Part shown: positions 33,363 to 45,602 of the stretch, one piece after another
Position numbering within the stretch: the first letter of the stretch is position 1
Layout: every line of letters starts with the position of its first letter
Source of the DNA: Apium graveolens
Lineage: Eukaryota > Streptophyta > Magnoliopsida > Apiales > Apiaceae
Length of the DNA stretch: 64,000 nucleotides
NCBI RefSeq assembly: GCF_009905375.1
Contig: NC_133648.1
Span: 308,280,565-308,344,564, forward strand
Direction of reading: 5' to 3'
Notes under the pieces: generated by a model
Database searches by the model: none
What the model was told of the DNA's origin: nothing
Seen by the model: only the letters and a program-made list of their open reading frames with translations
Made by a program: the position numbers and the translations under genes

Positions 33363-33404
33363 GCTCATGATTCTATAGATGACAATAATTAGAGTGAAGA
33401 AAGT

Positions 33405-33686
33405 GAGGAAGAAAATGTGGGGGTAGTGAGAAGGAGCAAAAGAAAACGTACGGAGAAATCCAATGGGTTTGACTTTATAACCTATTTTCTCGAGAAAGGT
33501 GACCCGAAAACCAATAAGAAATCAGTTACCTCAACTGATGGCCCCATGTGGAAAGAGGCCATTAAAAATAAAGTTGATTCAATTCTGCAAAATCATACTT
33601 GGGAATTAGTTGATTTGCTAAATGGTTGTAAACCTTTAGGCAGTAAGTGGGTTTTCAAGAATAAGTTGAAAATTGATGGTACTATC
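33405..33686 (+). pseudogene. Element D RT, N-terminal fragment
   Basis: Reads RRSKRKRTEKSNGFDFITYF, then DGPMWKEAIKNKVDSILQNH and GSKWVFKNKLKIDGTI, the standard copia RT start. It stops at 33686, where the LTR of E1 begins. No catalytic residues are left, and the remainder of RT is not seen elsewhere in the window. Confidence 0.75.
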
Positions 33687-35350
33687 TGTTGGATTTTTAA
33701 CACAGCGGGGTCAAGGTAAAACACTTTTACACATATAAAATCCAAATAAAAGCATATAAATCGTGAATAAAAATTCGAGGGATCGAATCTAACCTTTAAA
33801 AATAATTCAGAGACAACGATCAGAGATCCTTAGCAGTTGCTCCTCAAGTGTGAAGCACTCCACCGGTATGGAAAACGATGTTAAGGAGGAGGAAGGAGGT
33901 GAAGAGAATTGGGTTTTCCAAACTTTTTGGGTTTTCGGGTTCCGAGGTTCGATTAAAATTAGGGTCTATAATAGTGTATTTATAGGCAAAATTTTCAGCT
34001 GAAATTTTCCCATAAATAATATTATTATTATCCCATTTATTATTCTCATTAATAATTAAAAAACCTTTTAATTATTAATCCTTTTTCTAAACACTTTAGA
34101 AATAATTCTCTCTCTTGATTTAATTTCCAAAAATTAAATCCTTTAATTAATAATATTAAGAACTTTTCTTAATTAATTTATAATCAATTAAATCTCATTT
34201 AATCAATTATTAAATTTGCCAATTAATTATTTATTTCACAAATAAATAATTATTAGCCATTATTAATTAATTCCTCCACCATTAAATCATTCTCTTTTTA
34301 TGGTGTGACCCTGTAGGTTCAATATTAAGCCGGTAGTAGAAATAAATAATAATAAAACTATTTTATCATTATTTATATAAATTCTCTAATTTATTAAATA
34401 TGATTAATTAATTAATCACATTTATTCTACATCGTGAGTGATGCTTCTCAACATATCGCGACTATCCGGATAATATGAATTCACTGCTTAGAATACCAAG
34501 AACCTGTCAGTGAATAGTTACCGTACAATAAACTCCTTCTACCCTACAATGTCCCGATTAAATACAAGGCATGGATCTCTTGTCAAGCCTATCTAATTCA
34601 ATCAATTGCTTACCATTTACTATGCGTAGTTCTATGCAAATTAGAAACTCCTTTCTAATTTCATTCACTCTGGCCAGAGATTCCTGAACTAGCATAAGTG
34701 GATCAGCCTTGAACATTCGCTTCCTTCACTGCAAGGGGTAGATCCTTTATTGATCATACACTATCTTCGTGTACAAATTCCTATACCCAGAAGAGCCCTA
34801 ATAATTGTCCCTGGAGACTAAGAACTAAACCAAAGCATAGTTCAGTGTACACAAGATGACTATGATGACCTCAAGTCTAAGGATACTTGTACAACTATCA
34901 TTAAGCGAACAACTGCTGACACGTGAGTGAACTCCATCAGTTGTTCAGCTGGGCGAGTCATGTTCAGTGAACTTATTCCATAATAAGCACCTACATACTA
35001 GCTATAGTGTCACCACACAAATGTCTATGAGAACAGACATCCTTCATAATGAAGCAAGCATAGTATGTACCGATCTTTGCGGATTATTAATTACCAGTTA
35101 GTAATCCTATGACCAGGAACTATTTAAGTTTAGAGTTATCATCTTTTTAGGTCTCACTATTATGATCTCATCATAATCCATAAAAAGCTTTACTCTAAAC
35201 TATGCTATATCTTATTTAAACACTTAAATAGATAAAGCCCGTAATAAAAACAAAACAAGTCTTTATTAATATCAATGAAATCAAAACAGATTACATAAAA
35301 GTTATTCCTAAATCCTAATACATGATTGGACTTAGGACATATTTCTTTCA
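33687..35350 (-). mobile_element. 3' LTR of element E1
   Basis: 1664 bases. In minus orientation it runs from TGAAAGAAATATGTCC (35350) to AAAAATCCAACA (33687). The outer edge is where D's RT frame stops, and the inner edge is next to the polypurine tract. TATA box CTATAAATAC (minus) near 33977-33986. The middle is extremely AT-rich with ATTAATTAATTAAT palindromes (34000-34430). The sequence aligns along its length with 61818-63456. Confidence 0.9.
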
Positions 35351-35363
35351 ATCTCCCACTTGT
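35351..35363 (-). promoter_or_regulatory. Polypurine tract of E1
   Basis: Minus strand AAGTGGGAGAT directly before the LTR's TGAAAG. The same tract occurs at 61807-61817 in E2. Confidence 0.8.
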
Positions 35364-35371
35364 ACTAAAGC

Positions 35372-37407
35372 CAATCACTCTGGTATCTAATACCCATCTT
35401 GTCTTCATGACGATCAAAGTGACTTTCATAAAGTAGCTTTGTGAGTGGGTCTGCTATGTTGTTATGTGTGTCAACTCTAATTCAATACAATACAAGAAAT
35501 GTTACCGCGCTCCCACTAACCCTTTTGTAGACCCATGTTACATCTTCGTTTTTGATAAAATCAAACTCTTTGATTGTCTCATCAAAACGAATGTTCCATT
35601 TTTTCGAGAAGCCTGCTTTAAACCACATATGATTCGCAGTAGCTTACACACTAGGTTTTCATTTCCCTTAGAAAGAAAACCATCTGGCTAATTGCCAGAT
35701 CTCATAGTCGTAGTAAGCAGCAATCGCAAGCAAAATCTGAACTGATTTTAACAGGGCTACAGCTAAAAGGTTTCATCAAAGTCAATCCATTGCCTTTGTT
35801 TGAATCCTTTTGCCACAAGCCTGGCCTTATAGGTCTCCACCTGGCCATCTGCTATAATCTATCTTTTGTATACCGTATACATAGATTCCATTCTGGATTT
35901 CATGGCACTATGCCATTTCTCTGAGTCAACACTACTCATAGCCTCATTATAGGTCACAGGGTCGTCATCATCAATGATCGACAACTCATTGTCATTCTCA
36001 ATGACAAGGCCATATTACCTCTCAGGTTGGCGAGACACTCTCCCTGACCTATGAATGGGCTGTTCCACAAAAGGTTGTTCATTCAGAACAGGTGTTTCCA
36101 CTTGATCCGTAGTAGTTTGTGCTTCTTGAACTTCATCAAGTTCAATTTTGTTCCCACTGTTTCCTTCAAGGATAAACTCCTTTTCCAAGAAGGTAGCATG
36201 TCTGGATACAAACACCCGATGATCGGTGTAAAAGTAATACCCTAAAGTCTCTTTAGGATATCCCACAAAACTACATTTTACGGATCGATATTCCAGCTTA
36301 TCTGGGTCAACTTTCTTGACATAAGCTAGACATCCCCAAATCTTAACGTGTTTAAGACTCGGTTTCCTTACTTTCCATATCTCATACGGAGTTTGAGGAA
36401 CAGATTTGGAAGGCACCTTATTCAGTAAATATGCTGAGGTTTCCAATGCATAACCCCATAGGAATACTGGAAGATTTGCATAGCTCATCATGGACCAAAC
36501 TATGTCTAACAAAGTTCGATTTCTCCTTTCAGATACCAATCTGGAGGCGTCCACTGGGAGACTATACCATTTACTTTGAGATAATCTAGAAACACTCCAT
36601 TAAAGTATTCACCACCTCGATCTAATCGAAGAATTATAATACTCTGTTTGGTTTGTTTCTCCACTTCATACTTATACTCTTTGAACTTTTCAAAGGCTTC
36701 AGACTTGTGTTTCATCAAACACATATCCGAATCTAGATCTATCATCTATGAAAGTAATGAAGTTTGAAAATCCACCCATGGCTTGCTTAAACATTGGTCC
36801 ACATACATCTGTGTGTACCATTCCTAGCAAATTTGCAGCCCTCTCTCCATGTCTACTAAATGGAGACTGCAGTGCCACAATGAAGTGAGATTTTCATCAT
36901 CCCTTTTCTTTTATTAGTTTGTTCAATCTGAAGTAAATTATGTCACATACATACAGACCATTATTTAAAGCACCACGTCCATAAAGAATATTATCTTTAA
37001 GAATAGAACATTCATTATTCTCAATAATAAATGAAAATCCAGCCAAGTCTAACATGGGAATAATATTCCTCACAATCGAGGGAACAAAATAACAATTATT
37101 TCAAACAATAGTCTTGCCCGTAGGCCTATGTAAATGAAATGATTCTACATCTTCAGCAGCAACTCTTGCTCCATTTCCATCAGTAGAATCACCTCATCTT
37201 CCTCAAGAGTCCTACTTCTCCTTGGTCCCTGCAACAATTGCAGATATGAGAACCACAGGCGGTATCTAATACCCAAGTAGAAATTTGATTTAATGACATA
37301 TTCATTTCTATCATGAACATACCTGAATCAGAAGCGGTAGTCTCACTACCCTTCTTCTTCTTCAATTCTGCAAGGTAAACCTTGCAGTTCCTCTTCCAGT
37401 GCCCCAC
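35372..37407 (-). pseudogene. Element E1 pol: protease, integrase and collapsed RT/RNaseH
   Basis: Protease active site WVLDTACGSHICN near 37260. Integrase second-Asp region LRLDRGGEYF (expected RSDRGG) and Glu region [10 protein letters not shown]. The integrase C-terminus is well kept at 36554-36015 ([29 protein letters not shown]) and leads into the linker [13 protein letters not shown] keeps DEKWHSA-like sequence, FDETF and IWQ. It then lacks the block with MDVKTAFLNG (scar near 35690) and everything from the YVDD Asp residues to near the RNaseH end (scar near 35475), rejoining at VDTHNNIADPLTKL. It cannot make active polymerase. Confidence 0.8.
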
Positions 37408-38156
37408 CTTGTTACAGTGAAAGCAAACAACTTTGCTCTTGGGGTCTTCAGCTTTTGGTGGAACCGGTATTTTCTCACCTACTTTCTTCTTCTTGGAAGG
37501 GTTCCTCTTCCTTTTTTTAGGATTGGAACCTCACCAATTAGAAGAACATAACTCTTCTTAGGGGGAAAATTCGATTCCGCAGTCTTCAACATGTTGTGGA
37601 GTTCAGGCAGGCTGACATCCAACTTATTCATGTGAAAGTTCACAACAAACTGCGAGAACGAACTTGGAAGCGATTGTAAGACCAAGTCTTGGCTCAGCTC
37701 CCCATCCATGGGAAAACCAAGTTGTCCAAGACGTTCAATCAAATTGATCATCTTAAGTACATGGTCATTCAGAGATGATCCCTCAGACATCCTACAACCG
37801 AACAACTCCTTCGATATCTCATATCAAGCTGTCCTCCCCGCCACATCATACAACTCTTGTAGATGCATGAGGATAGTGTGAGCATCCATATGCTCATGTT
37901 GCTTCTGTAGCTCAATGTTCATGGAAGCTAGCATGATGCATTGAGCAACATTTGCATCATCTATCCACTTACGATACACAACATGTTCATCATTATGTGC
38001 ATCACTAGCAGGTTCAGTAGGCTTAGGTGAGTCAATCACGTATTCCAGCTTCTCAATCCTGAGAATAATTCTCAAGTTTCGAAGCCAGTCAGCATAATTA
38101 GGACCAGTCAATTTGTGAGCATCTAGTATGCTCCTGAGTGATAGTGCAGAAGACAT
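37408..38156 (-). pseudogene. Element E1 gag
   Basis: Starts MSSALSLRSILDAHKLTG at ATG 38156, the common copia gag opening, and continues with the UBN2-type gag domain (YDVAGRTA, FGCRMSEGSS, LSQDLVLQSLP). An intact zinc knuckle CFHCNKVGHWKRNC lies near 37390-37430. A stop at about 37832 (CGA to TGA; E2 retains CGA) and a frameshift near 37480 break it. Confidence 0.8.
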
Positions 38157-39245
38157 AATGTATATTGTAAATCTGTAAATGATAAACACATAACAACACT
38201 TAGCAAATATTCGATTTCATTTTAAAACACTATATGAATCAGGTCTTTATTCATAAGTGGCTCCCACTAGTTTTCCTAATTTATTCAACCCCCTACGTGA
38301 AAAATTAAGCATTCATAATGCTAGTGGGAATAGGGATCCTATATTCCATTACACAACCCCGGCTGTGGCACGAAACGCCATGTAATATTCAATAGGCAGA
38401 CAACTCTTGTCAATTACATCTAATGTTATTCCCTAATCAAACTTTAGCCTCTTGAATAATTGAGTCACGGCTGTGGCACGATAAACTCAATATTCTAAGT
38501 CAAGTCTAACCCAACATTCCGTACAATTGAATCAGTCCCCAAAGGCCCACGGCTGTAGCACGTACCGACCTTTAGATTCTTATTCAATGTACAGATCTCT
38601 ATGTAATAGACAAGTATTTCTTATTTCGAAATCAAAGCCCTCGGCTGTAGCACGAACCGACAATGATTCAAAAATAAGAACTACTTTTCTATCATGTCGG
38701 AAGGCTATGACCGACACAAGCCCGTTGTGTCATTGGCCAATTAGTACTTGATATTATTTAATTTTAGAGGGATTATATTAAGTTACAATCATAATCATAT
38801 TATAAAGAGATTCTTCCTTTTAAATTAAATATTTCAAATCAATAATCAATAATCAGATGATTCCCAGATCGGGTGGGGCATTGTCAAGAGGCGTCACTTA
38901 ATAACCCTTTCTTACAGATAGAAATCTGTTGTTGACAGAATCATCCTTTCTCTCATATCGAAAATTCATATTCAATTACGTGTTTCACAAACACAAGAAT
39001 CTCATGATTGTATTCATAATATTGTTATTAAGGTTATGAAACAATTTCACTATACTAGGTTGTCTAACAAACGCCTTATGTTCATTTAAGTTCACCTAAA
39101 TCTATCATCGCATGATAAACTAAGCATATATCACATATATAAACATGAATAAACATCAAGGTAGGCATGTTACATCATCTAGCACATTAGTCTAAGCATT
39201 ATACATCTCTATGTATCACATGAAGCATTTAAAAGCTATTAAAAC
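38157..39245 (-). other. E1 leader with four CGTGCYACAGCCG words
   Basis: Non-coding region upstream of gag. The word CGTGCCACAGCCG or CGTGCTACAGCCG (minus strand) occurs at 38360, 38468, 38550 and 38642, roughly every 100 bases. The same four lie in the E2 leader. Just before the gag ATG a pyrimidine-rich TTTACAG resembles a splice acceptor. It is cut at 39245 by the LTR of F1. Confidence 0.7.
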
Positions 39246-40366
39246 TGTTATTCCCAGTGGACTAACAATGAGATTTACAGAAGGGGGGTTGAATGTAAAT
39301 CTCAAAACTTTTTCAAGTTTTGAGCAGTTTCTAAGGCTAAGTGTTTGAGTGATCAAATGTGTGTGAATTGCTTGAAGCTGATGCAGACAGATATATATTC
39401 AAACACAAATGTAATGAACACAAAGAACTTTAAAAAAAAACTTTTCTAGTGGATTTGTTGTTCCACCAGAGATGTGTTATTTCAGAAAATCTGTGATTCA
39501 AAGAATTAAATCACAACTGCTTCCTAGTACAAACTAGATGATTTTCTCTTTTGATATTTCTAAACAGCTCAAGGAAAATTCATATCTAATTACTAGCTGC
39601 TACTTGGTTTATATATCACCAAGTTTACAAGTGAAGACAAACTGTAAAATATAATTGAAAAGATTCTTCACATGTTTCTTCTTCATTTCTCTATCCAATG
39701 CAATCTAGAGTAATATGTAAATCTTTGAATACTTCCTTGTTTGCATCAGAATGGAAATGCTGCATTTTCTTGATTCCTCCTAGAGGCTTCCACATTCCAG
39801 TATGTCTCTGTCAATCCATGTGCCTCTGTCAGCTTGTGAATTGTCACTATCAACTGCTAATGAACTAAGCATCCGTTGAAGCTTTCATCCGTTGATGCCT
39901 TATCCGTTGAGGCTTTATCCGTTGAAGCTTTATCCGTTGATGCATTATCAGTTGAAGTCTTTATCCATTGAAGCACTTATCCGTTGATGGATATTATCCG
40001 TTGAAGCATTTATCCGTTGATGGATATTATCCGTTGAAGCATTGTTTCTTATCCGTTGAAGGTCTTCAATATCCGTTGACACTTCTTCACTTATACAAAA
40101 TTACAAGGCATAAAATATTTACAATTAGCCCTCCTATTTGTACATCCATTAGTAGTCAACATGACTGATTATTTCCTAACAACATCTAAGAATTACAGCT
40201 TGATACCAGAGAGTGAAATGTGCTACAATACTAAACTTATTGCTAAGTAAAGCTACTCCTTCAACGGATAGCCAAGATGGTCTTATCCGTTGAGGCTACA
40301 AACACTAGATTTCTACTTAAGTGTTTTGCTTAACTTATCATCAAACTAATACACATATTCCTAACA
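39246..40366 (-). mobile_element. 3' LTR of F1
   Basis: 1121 bases, TGTTATTCCCAG...ATTCCTAACA. A TATA box (ATATATAAA, minus) lies near 39606-39616. By hand count it holds 13 exact ATCCGTTGA words on either strand, 11 of them between 39871 and 40078 and an inverted pair at 40261/40284. All lie in U3, upstream of the TATA box in the element's direction, so an enhancer or binding role is possible. Confidence 0.9.
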
Positions 40367-40381
40367 ATCTCCCCCTATTTA
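40367..40381 (-). promoter_or_regulatory. Polypurine tract of F1
   Basis: Minus strand AAATAGGGGGAGAT directly before the LTR's TGTTAGGAAT. Confidence 0.85.
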
Positions 40382-40554
40382 TGTCTACTAGAACTGTAGG
40401 CATAAATTTGGGTTTAGCTTGATGATAACAAAACACTTAACAAATATATAAACTGTAACAAAGTAGAAATTCAAAAGTGCTACAAAAATGTATATGCTGA
40501 GATGGAATTGAAGAATTACATTATTTCCAAGGGTGCTCCTTTAGCCTGAGCAAA

Positions 40555-43500
40555 TTACTTTCTTTTCCTTTGATCCCTGGTTTTCTTTCCTAGCCTCCTG
40601 TCATTCTCCTCTATTTGAAGTTGAAGTTGTCTGTAGAATTCAGCTTCATCTTCTTCGTTGATATCTAACTTAGATTGCATATCCTTGAGAGTTTCATTAC
40701 TGGCAATCTTTAGCTGATCTTCAATTCTGAAAAATCTTCTGACTCCTTTGTTGTCTCTGAACTCCATCAACCAATGAGGTGATTTGTGAATTGTAATTCC
40801 TCTTTCTTGAATGAGTAAAGTTCTAGGCAAGGCATTTGGCTCCCTCCAAGTTTTCCTTATGTTGGCAATCTTGTTGAGAATCTCAGTCTTGGCAGTCCTG
40901 GTAAAGCCAGAATCCTTCTGTATGGCTGAGTAGACTCTAATCAAGGTAGAGTAGCCTTCATTCAGAATTCTGTGAAGAGGCCATGTTCTTTCCCCAGCTC
41001 CTTTATATTTGAACACTAGTCTCTCAGGTAGCTGTCTGTAGGCAGCTATTCCCCTTACATCCTCCAGCTCATCCAGATAGAGTTCAATGTTTGAAAATTC
41101 TTTTATGTCACAGATGTGAACATAATCATCTTTAGAGGTTTGAGGTTTAGGCTTAGGCTTCTGTGTGAATTTGATTGAGGCTTTAGAGGGTGTTGATTTG
41201 ATTCTTCTTTTCTGCTTCTTTGATGGTGGAGAAGAGGTTAGGAAGGTGGGCAATTTGATGGTGTACCAATCAATTGGTTCCTCCTTGGGAATGATTGTTT
41301 CACCATGAATATTCATGAAGGGGTCAGGTACAATTGGTTCAGGAATAGAGGGTAGTGGTTTGGATATTGATTGGGTTTCTTCAGTCCTATCTACCTTCTT
41401 TCTCTTTGCATTGACCTTCTTTCTTTTCCCTTTCTGCCATTCTTCCTTACTTCTTTCCTCCATCTCAGTACCAACCATGTCCCCCATAGCTTCATCTTCA
41501 CCTTTGTCTTCAATTTCTTTTTGTTCTTCAGCCTGACTTGACTTTAGCTGTTTTTCAAGCCTTGCTTGTGCTCTTTTGTCAGCCTTTAGCTGTTTGGCTT
41601 CTTCCTTCAACCTTTTGGTTTCTTCCCTCTTGGCTATTGAGAATTTGGGATGTCCTTGCATCACACATATGATCTTTCCCTCTCTGAAGATAATGGTCAT
41701 GTTTCTCCTTACAGCCTCATCCATGGTCTCTTTGAGACATGCAATACTTCTACCTAAAAGCTTGTCCTCATCAGCTTTTGGAAGAGGAAAATCCACCTCT
41801 TTTAGAGGATTCTTTGTAGAGTCCTTATTGGATCTGTTGTTGGGCTTGAGAACCATAGGTTGCAGATCTTTGGAAGAAGTTTCTCCATCCTTATGCCTCC
41901 CTACTGGCTTGAGTTCCATAATAATTGATTCCACTTTTGTGCTATGCTTCACAGATTGTGATTGAGAAGTTGTAGAACCAAATATTAGTTGCATCTTTTC
42001 ATCAATCTTCTTCCTTTGCTCTTTGACTTGCAATTCAGCTGCTGCTATCTGGATTAGATCAATTCCATCTAGCTTTCCTTTGACTTGAATAGTTGGAGAA
42101 GTTGTGATGACAGGAACTAGCACTTAAGAAATCTGAACTGTTGTAGATGGCTCTCCTTCCCCTTCCCTTTTATTCTCCTCCTTTTTGTTAGCATCAAGGG
42201 TAGGGGTCAAGCCTTGTGCTTGTGCCAGCTGCATGAGTAGATTTGTTTGAGTTTGTTGATTCTGAAGAATGGTGACCATAGAGTCTTCAATGATTTGAAC
42301 CCTATCTTCCAATCTGGCCAGCCTCTTGTCAGCATCAGATGCTTTCCTCAGTTTCCCCAACAAATCTTGCATAGTACCATAGGGTATAAGTGAATCCAAT
42401 TTCTCAGCATTGTAGGATTTCAGATCAGCAATGTCCAGCTTGAGCTCATCCACACTTAGATTTTGCTGGTAATGCTGCAACTGCAAGAGATGTAGAGAGT
42501 CCAGATGAGCTTGAAGAATTGCCTTGGTACCAGCATCCTGAGTCTCCTGAAGGGCCTGCTAAACTGTCATGACTTGTCTGACCAAAGTGACACCAAACTC
42601 TCCTGGTGTTGATGGTTTTGCCCATGCCCATGCAGGAAGATCAGGAACAGAAATTGGGCCTGCTACTCCCCCTAAGTTCATGCTCTCATTCAAAGAATTA
42701 GAGTCATCATCATTAGAATTTACTCCAAATTCTTCAGATGGCTCACCAGCTTGAGAAGGCAGCCTGTTGACAGCAGCTTTGTCTCTGAGAAGAGATTCTG
42801 AAGTGTGTACAATGTGTAGTGTCTGTTCTGCCTCCACATTGCCCTGTGCAGCCAATAATTGATAGGCTGAAACAGGGTGAGTAAAAGTATCAGCATCCAA
42901 GGAAATGTTATCAATGACAGCTTTGTAATGTTGCTGAAATTGTCTTTCCTTATCTGCATCATCCACTTTCATTAACTCACTAGCAATGGCTGGATCCACC
43001 CTTATAGCTTCTGTACCTGCCTTTCTCTCAATTTCTCTCTGTTCTTGCATCAGGGGCTCCCCCTGGCTCACACACACCCTCACACCCTCACCTTCACCTT
43101 CTAAGGTGGCACTCCTCTCACTCACTTTTGCCATGCTGGAAGAAAAAGCATGCATTTGGTGACTCTCAACCTCTCCTTTTGCCTGGGAGCAACCCAGCCT
43201 CTCACTCAAAAGATCACTCCCTTCCCTCAAACCTAAAAGTGATTGTACAGTTGCCATGTCCTCTACAGTTGGAATTGTTTCTGTTAAGTGTGTAGAGACC
43301 ATCAACGGATAGGGAGTATCCGTTGAAGTAGAAACTGATGGTATCAACGGATAACTGCTGTTAAGCTTATCCGTTGAAGAACAACCACTTGTCAACGGAT
43401 GAGAGATATCCGTTGAGGAAGGAAAAGATGTAGATATAGAAAGTGACATAATTGTTGAATCTGTGTGAATTGATTTTAAGTGAGGTAACACAGATTCTTC

Positions 43501-45069
43501 AACTGCATCTGAAAGAATTGGCTGATGATCCAACAAATCATCTAAAAGATGATGATCATCAGGTTTTGAGTGGGGCTCCTCCCTGAGTTTTAATGAGGGA
43601 GAATCAGGAATTGATGTGAATATCATATCCACATCCAGAGAGGGTGTTGGAGAGTTTGATGAATGGTGTGTTTCTAAATTGAGAGAATGGGGCTGTGATT
43701 CCACATTTGCTGGAATCACATCAAGCTGAATTTGAGAAGGCACAGATACTGGTGGATGTATCTGTGCTGTGTGTGTCCCTTGTGTGGAAACTAGGGTTTT
43801 GGCCTTCTTCTTCCTTGAAAAGGCTTTAAATGGTGAATGTGTGGCTTCAGTGTCCCTCCCTCTTTTGTTCTGTGTCCCTGGTTGGGGACTATTTTCAATA
43901 GTTACATCCTTTTGGGAGGATGCAACTAGGGATGTGCTGGACTCCTTTTGAACCACCACAGTCTTTTGAGAGCTGTGGCTTGGCTGGTTTGGGTACCACT
44001 CACCTCTCCCACCTTATCCTGGGGGGCTTTTTGATGTTCACCCCTCCCCTCACCACTCACACCCTGTTCACTCCCTTCAGGGTTTATGGTAGTTGTTACA
44101 ACTGTTGTCTTTTGAGAAACAACAGAGGTAGGTTTCTTTGACTTGACTTTGGAAACTTTAGATTTGGTGGCTTTGGTAGGAGCCTGTTTGGACAAAGACA
44201 CAGGTTCCATAGCCACACTAGAAGGCAAAGAAACAGTGGGGTCGGAAGTAGTAGGAGTTATAGAAGTATTTACCTCACTTACCTGTGGTGCATTCATGAT
44301 TGGCAAGTATACCAATGGCACCTGGCTGTTGAGGTTCATTCTCAAAAGGTCTACAAGGACCCTTTTCTCTTGTGCCCAGCATTTGAGTTTATTATTCTCA
44401 TTGGATATAACCAAACCTTCAGCAACATGGTTAGCCAATAACATAAAGAATCTAGCATAGTAGATGTTATGTGGTCTATTAGCTTTGTTACCTAATCTGG
44501 AACCTAATTCTAGCATAACACAGTTGCTAAAATTAAAGTACCTATCAGAAACTAGCATATAGAGCATATTAACAAGAGATGAAGTGATAGCATCAAAATT
44601 GCTAATCTTCCCAGAGAAAACCTTAATAAAGGCATCTCCAAGAAAACTCCATTCTTTCCTAAGGCCTTTTCCTTCTAATACTACCTAAACTAGCAGAATC
44701 AAAAGCATAGCCTATGGAATCTAGCATAGCAGAGACATCTTTATCAGTGTGTGGTATCATGGCATTATTCTCAGGCAACTTAAAGCAAGATTGTAAATCA
44801 TCACAATTAATGCAATAGTCCTTACCTTTGAGAGAGAAGGCAATAGTCATATCTGTGGAGTTGAACTCTACAGTTGTCCAAATCTCCTCAATCACCTCAC
44901 AGTAGATGGTTGGGGCTTCCAGCATTGCATAGCTTAGTTTGCAGTTTTTGATGAAGTCCATCATCTTGTGATAATCAGAATGGGCTTCATTCTTTTCAAC
45001 CAAGGCTATGAAATTATTCTTTTCATAAACAAATCCTGTTTGAGACATAATTTTGACTACTGGTGCCAT
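40555..45069 (-). pseudogene. F1 third ORF (SIRE-type, downstream of pol)
   Basis: ATG at 45069, nearly one frame for about 1500 codons. The N-terminal 200 residues are globular (FIKNCKLSYAMLEAPTIYCE, LSLKGKDYCINCDD-like region). A Ser/Thr/Pro-rich middle follows, where the ATCCGTTGA word appears as STD, HPL and YPL units. Next is a coiled coil (RLARLEDRVQIIEDSMVTIL) near 42350, a Lys/Glu-rich helix (42124-41400) and a globular end shared with element C. Frameshifts near 44665 and 43965 and in-frame stops at 42559 and 42124 break it. SIRE third ORFs are often called envelope-like, but I see no signal peptide or membrane segment. Confidence 0.7.
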
Positions 45070-45602
45070 TGTTGTGAGTAGAGGTTGCAGAGAAAAACTT
45101 GAAAATTTAGAGAGAAAGAGAATAAGAATTGCAAGAAAGCGTAAAGTGAGAATAAGAGTTCAATTGGGCTTTTATACTTTCTTGAATTAAAACGTAAATA
45201 AAATGATTAAATGATACTTTTAAGTAAGTTACAGCCGTTCAAGAACAAAGAAAACTGTAGAAATTCTGAAAACTACCTTAAATACAATTACATACAACAC
45301 TGTATATCTGTATCAACGGTTGAGTAAAAGAATCAACGGCTGTGACTCACTTATAGTAACTGACGTGACACTTCAACGGATAAGGGAAATAGTTATCCGT
45401 TGATGAACAACGCCATTTTATCCGTTGAAGGATAAAATTACCAGAAATGTATTTGTCTTTCAACGGATAATGAATATCCGTTGATAGAATAATTTTGGCT
45501 TTCAACGGATAGAGAATATCCGTTGATAGGATAAGTCTTAATTAAAGCCAACTTTGTTCTTGCAGCAAATTTCATTTCAGGCTTCAAGACAGATTATATA
45601 GA
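45070..45602 (-). other. F1 spacer between pol and third ORF, with palindromic word pairs
   Basis: Non-coding. Inverted pairs of the family word form short hairpins at about 45376-45404, 45462-45483 and 45502-45524 (TCAACGGATA, 4-10 bases, TATCCGTTGA). Single words occur near 45302 and 45418. It is upstream of the third ORF, so it is where a promoter or ribosome-loading signal for that ORF would be expected. Confidence 0.65.

Larger units (their letters stand above)
31676..33686 (+). mobile_element. Element D: copia fragment, gag end to RT start
   Basis: Plus-strand gag C-terminus, protease, integrase and the first part of RT. The left edge is the junction with C, and the right edge is cut exactly at the LTR end of E1 (33687). 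Its proteins differ clearly from those of C, E and F, so it is a separate family. It is in the same orientation as H and could be its continuation if C's insertion was followed by a deletion. Confidence 0.75.
33687..39245 (-). mobile_element. Element E1: deleted copia element, cut by F1
   Basis: Minus-strand leader, gag, protease, integrase, RT/RNaseH scraps, polypurine tract and 3' LTR. Its 5' LTR is missing because F1 is inserted in the leader at 39245/39246. The element inserted into D's RT. It is a close relative of E2 (57034-63456), which lies in the opposite direction on the far side of the F elements, and both share two internal deletions. Confidence 0.85.

Noticed and set aside
39860..40090. 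CRISPR-like array from regularly repeated ATCCGTTGA
   Set aside because: The repeats are 9-10 bases at irregular spacing in a plant LTR, with no cas genes; the form is not that of a CRISPR array.
41315..41965. Plus-strand ORFs with hydrophobic Ser/Leu/Phe sequence, possible membrane proteins
   Set aside because: They are the mirror frames of the Lys/Glu-rich helix of the F1 third ORF on the minus strand.
40555..45069. Envelope glycoprotein gene
   Set aside because: No signal peptide, membrane anchor or cysteine pattern seen; better described neutrally as the SIRE third ORF.
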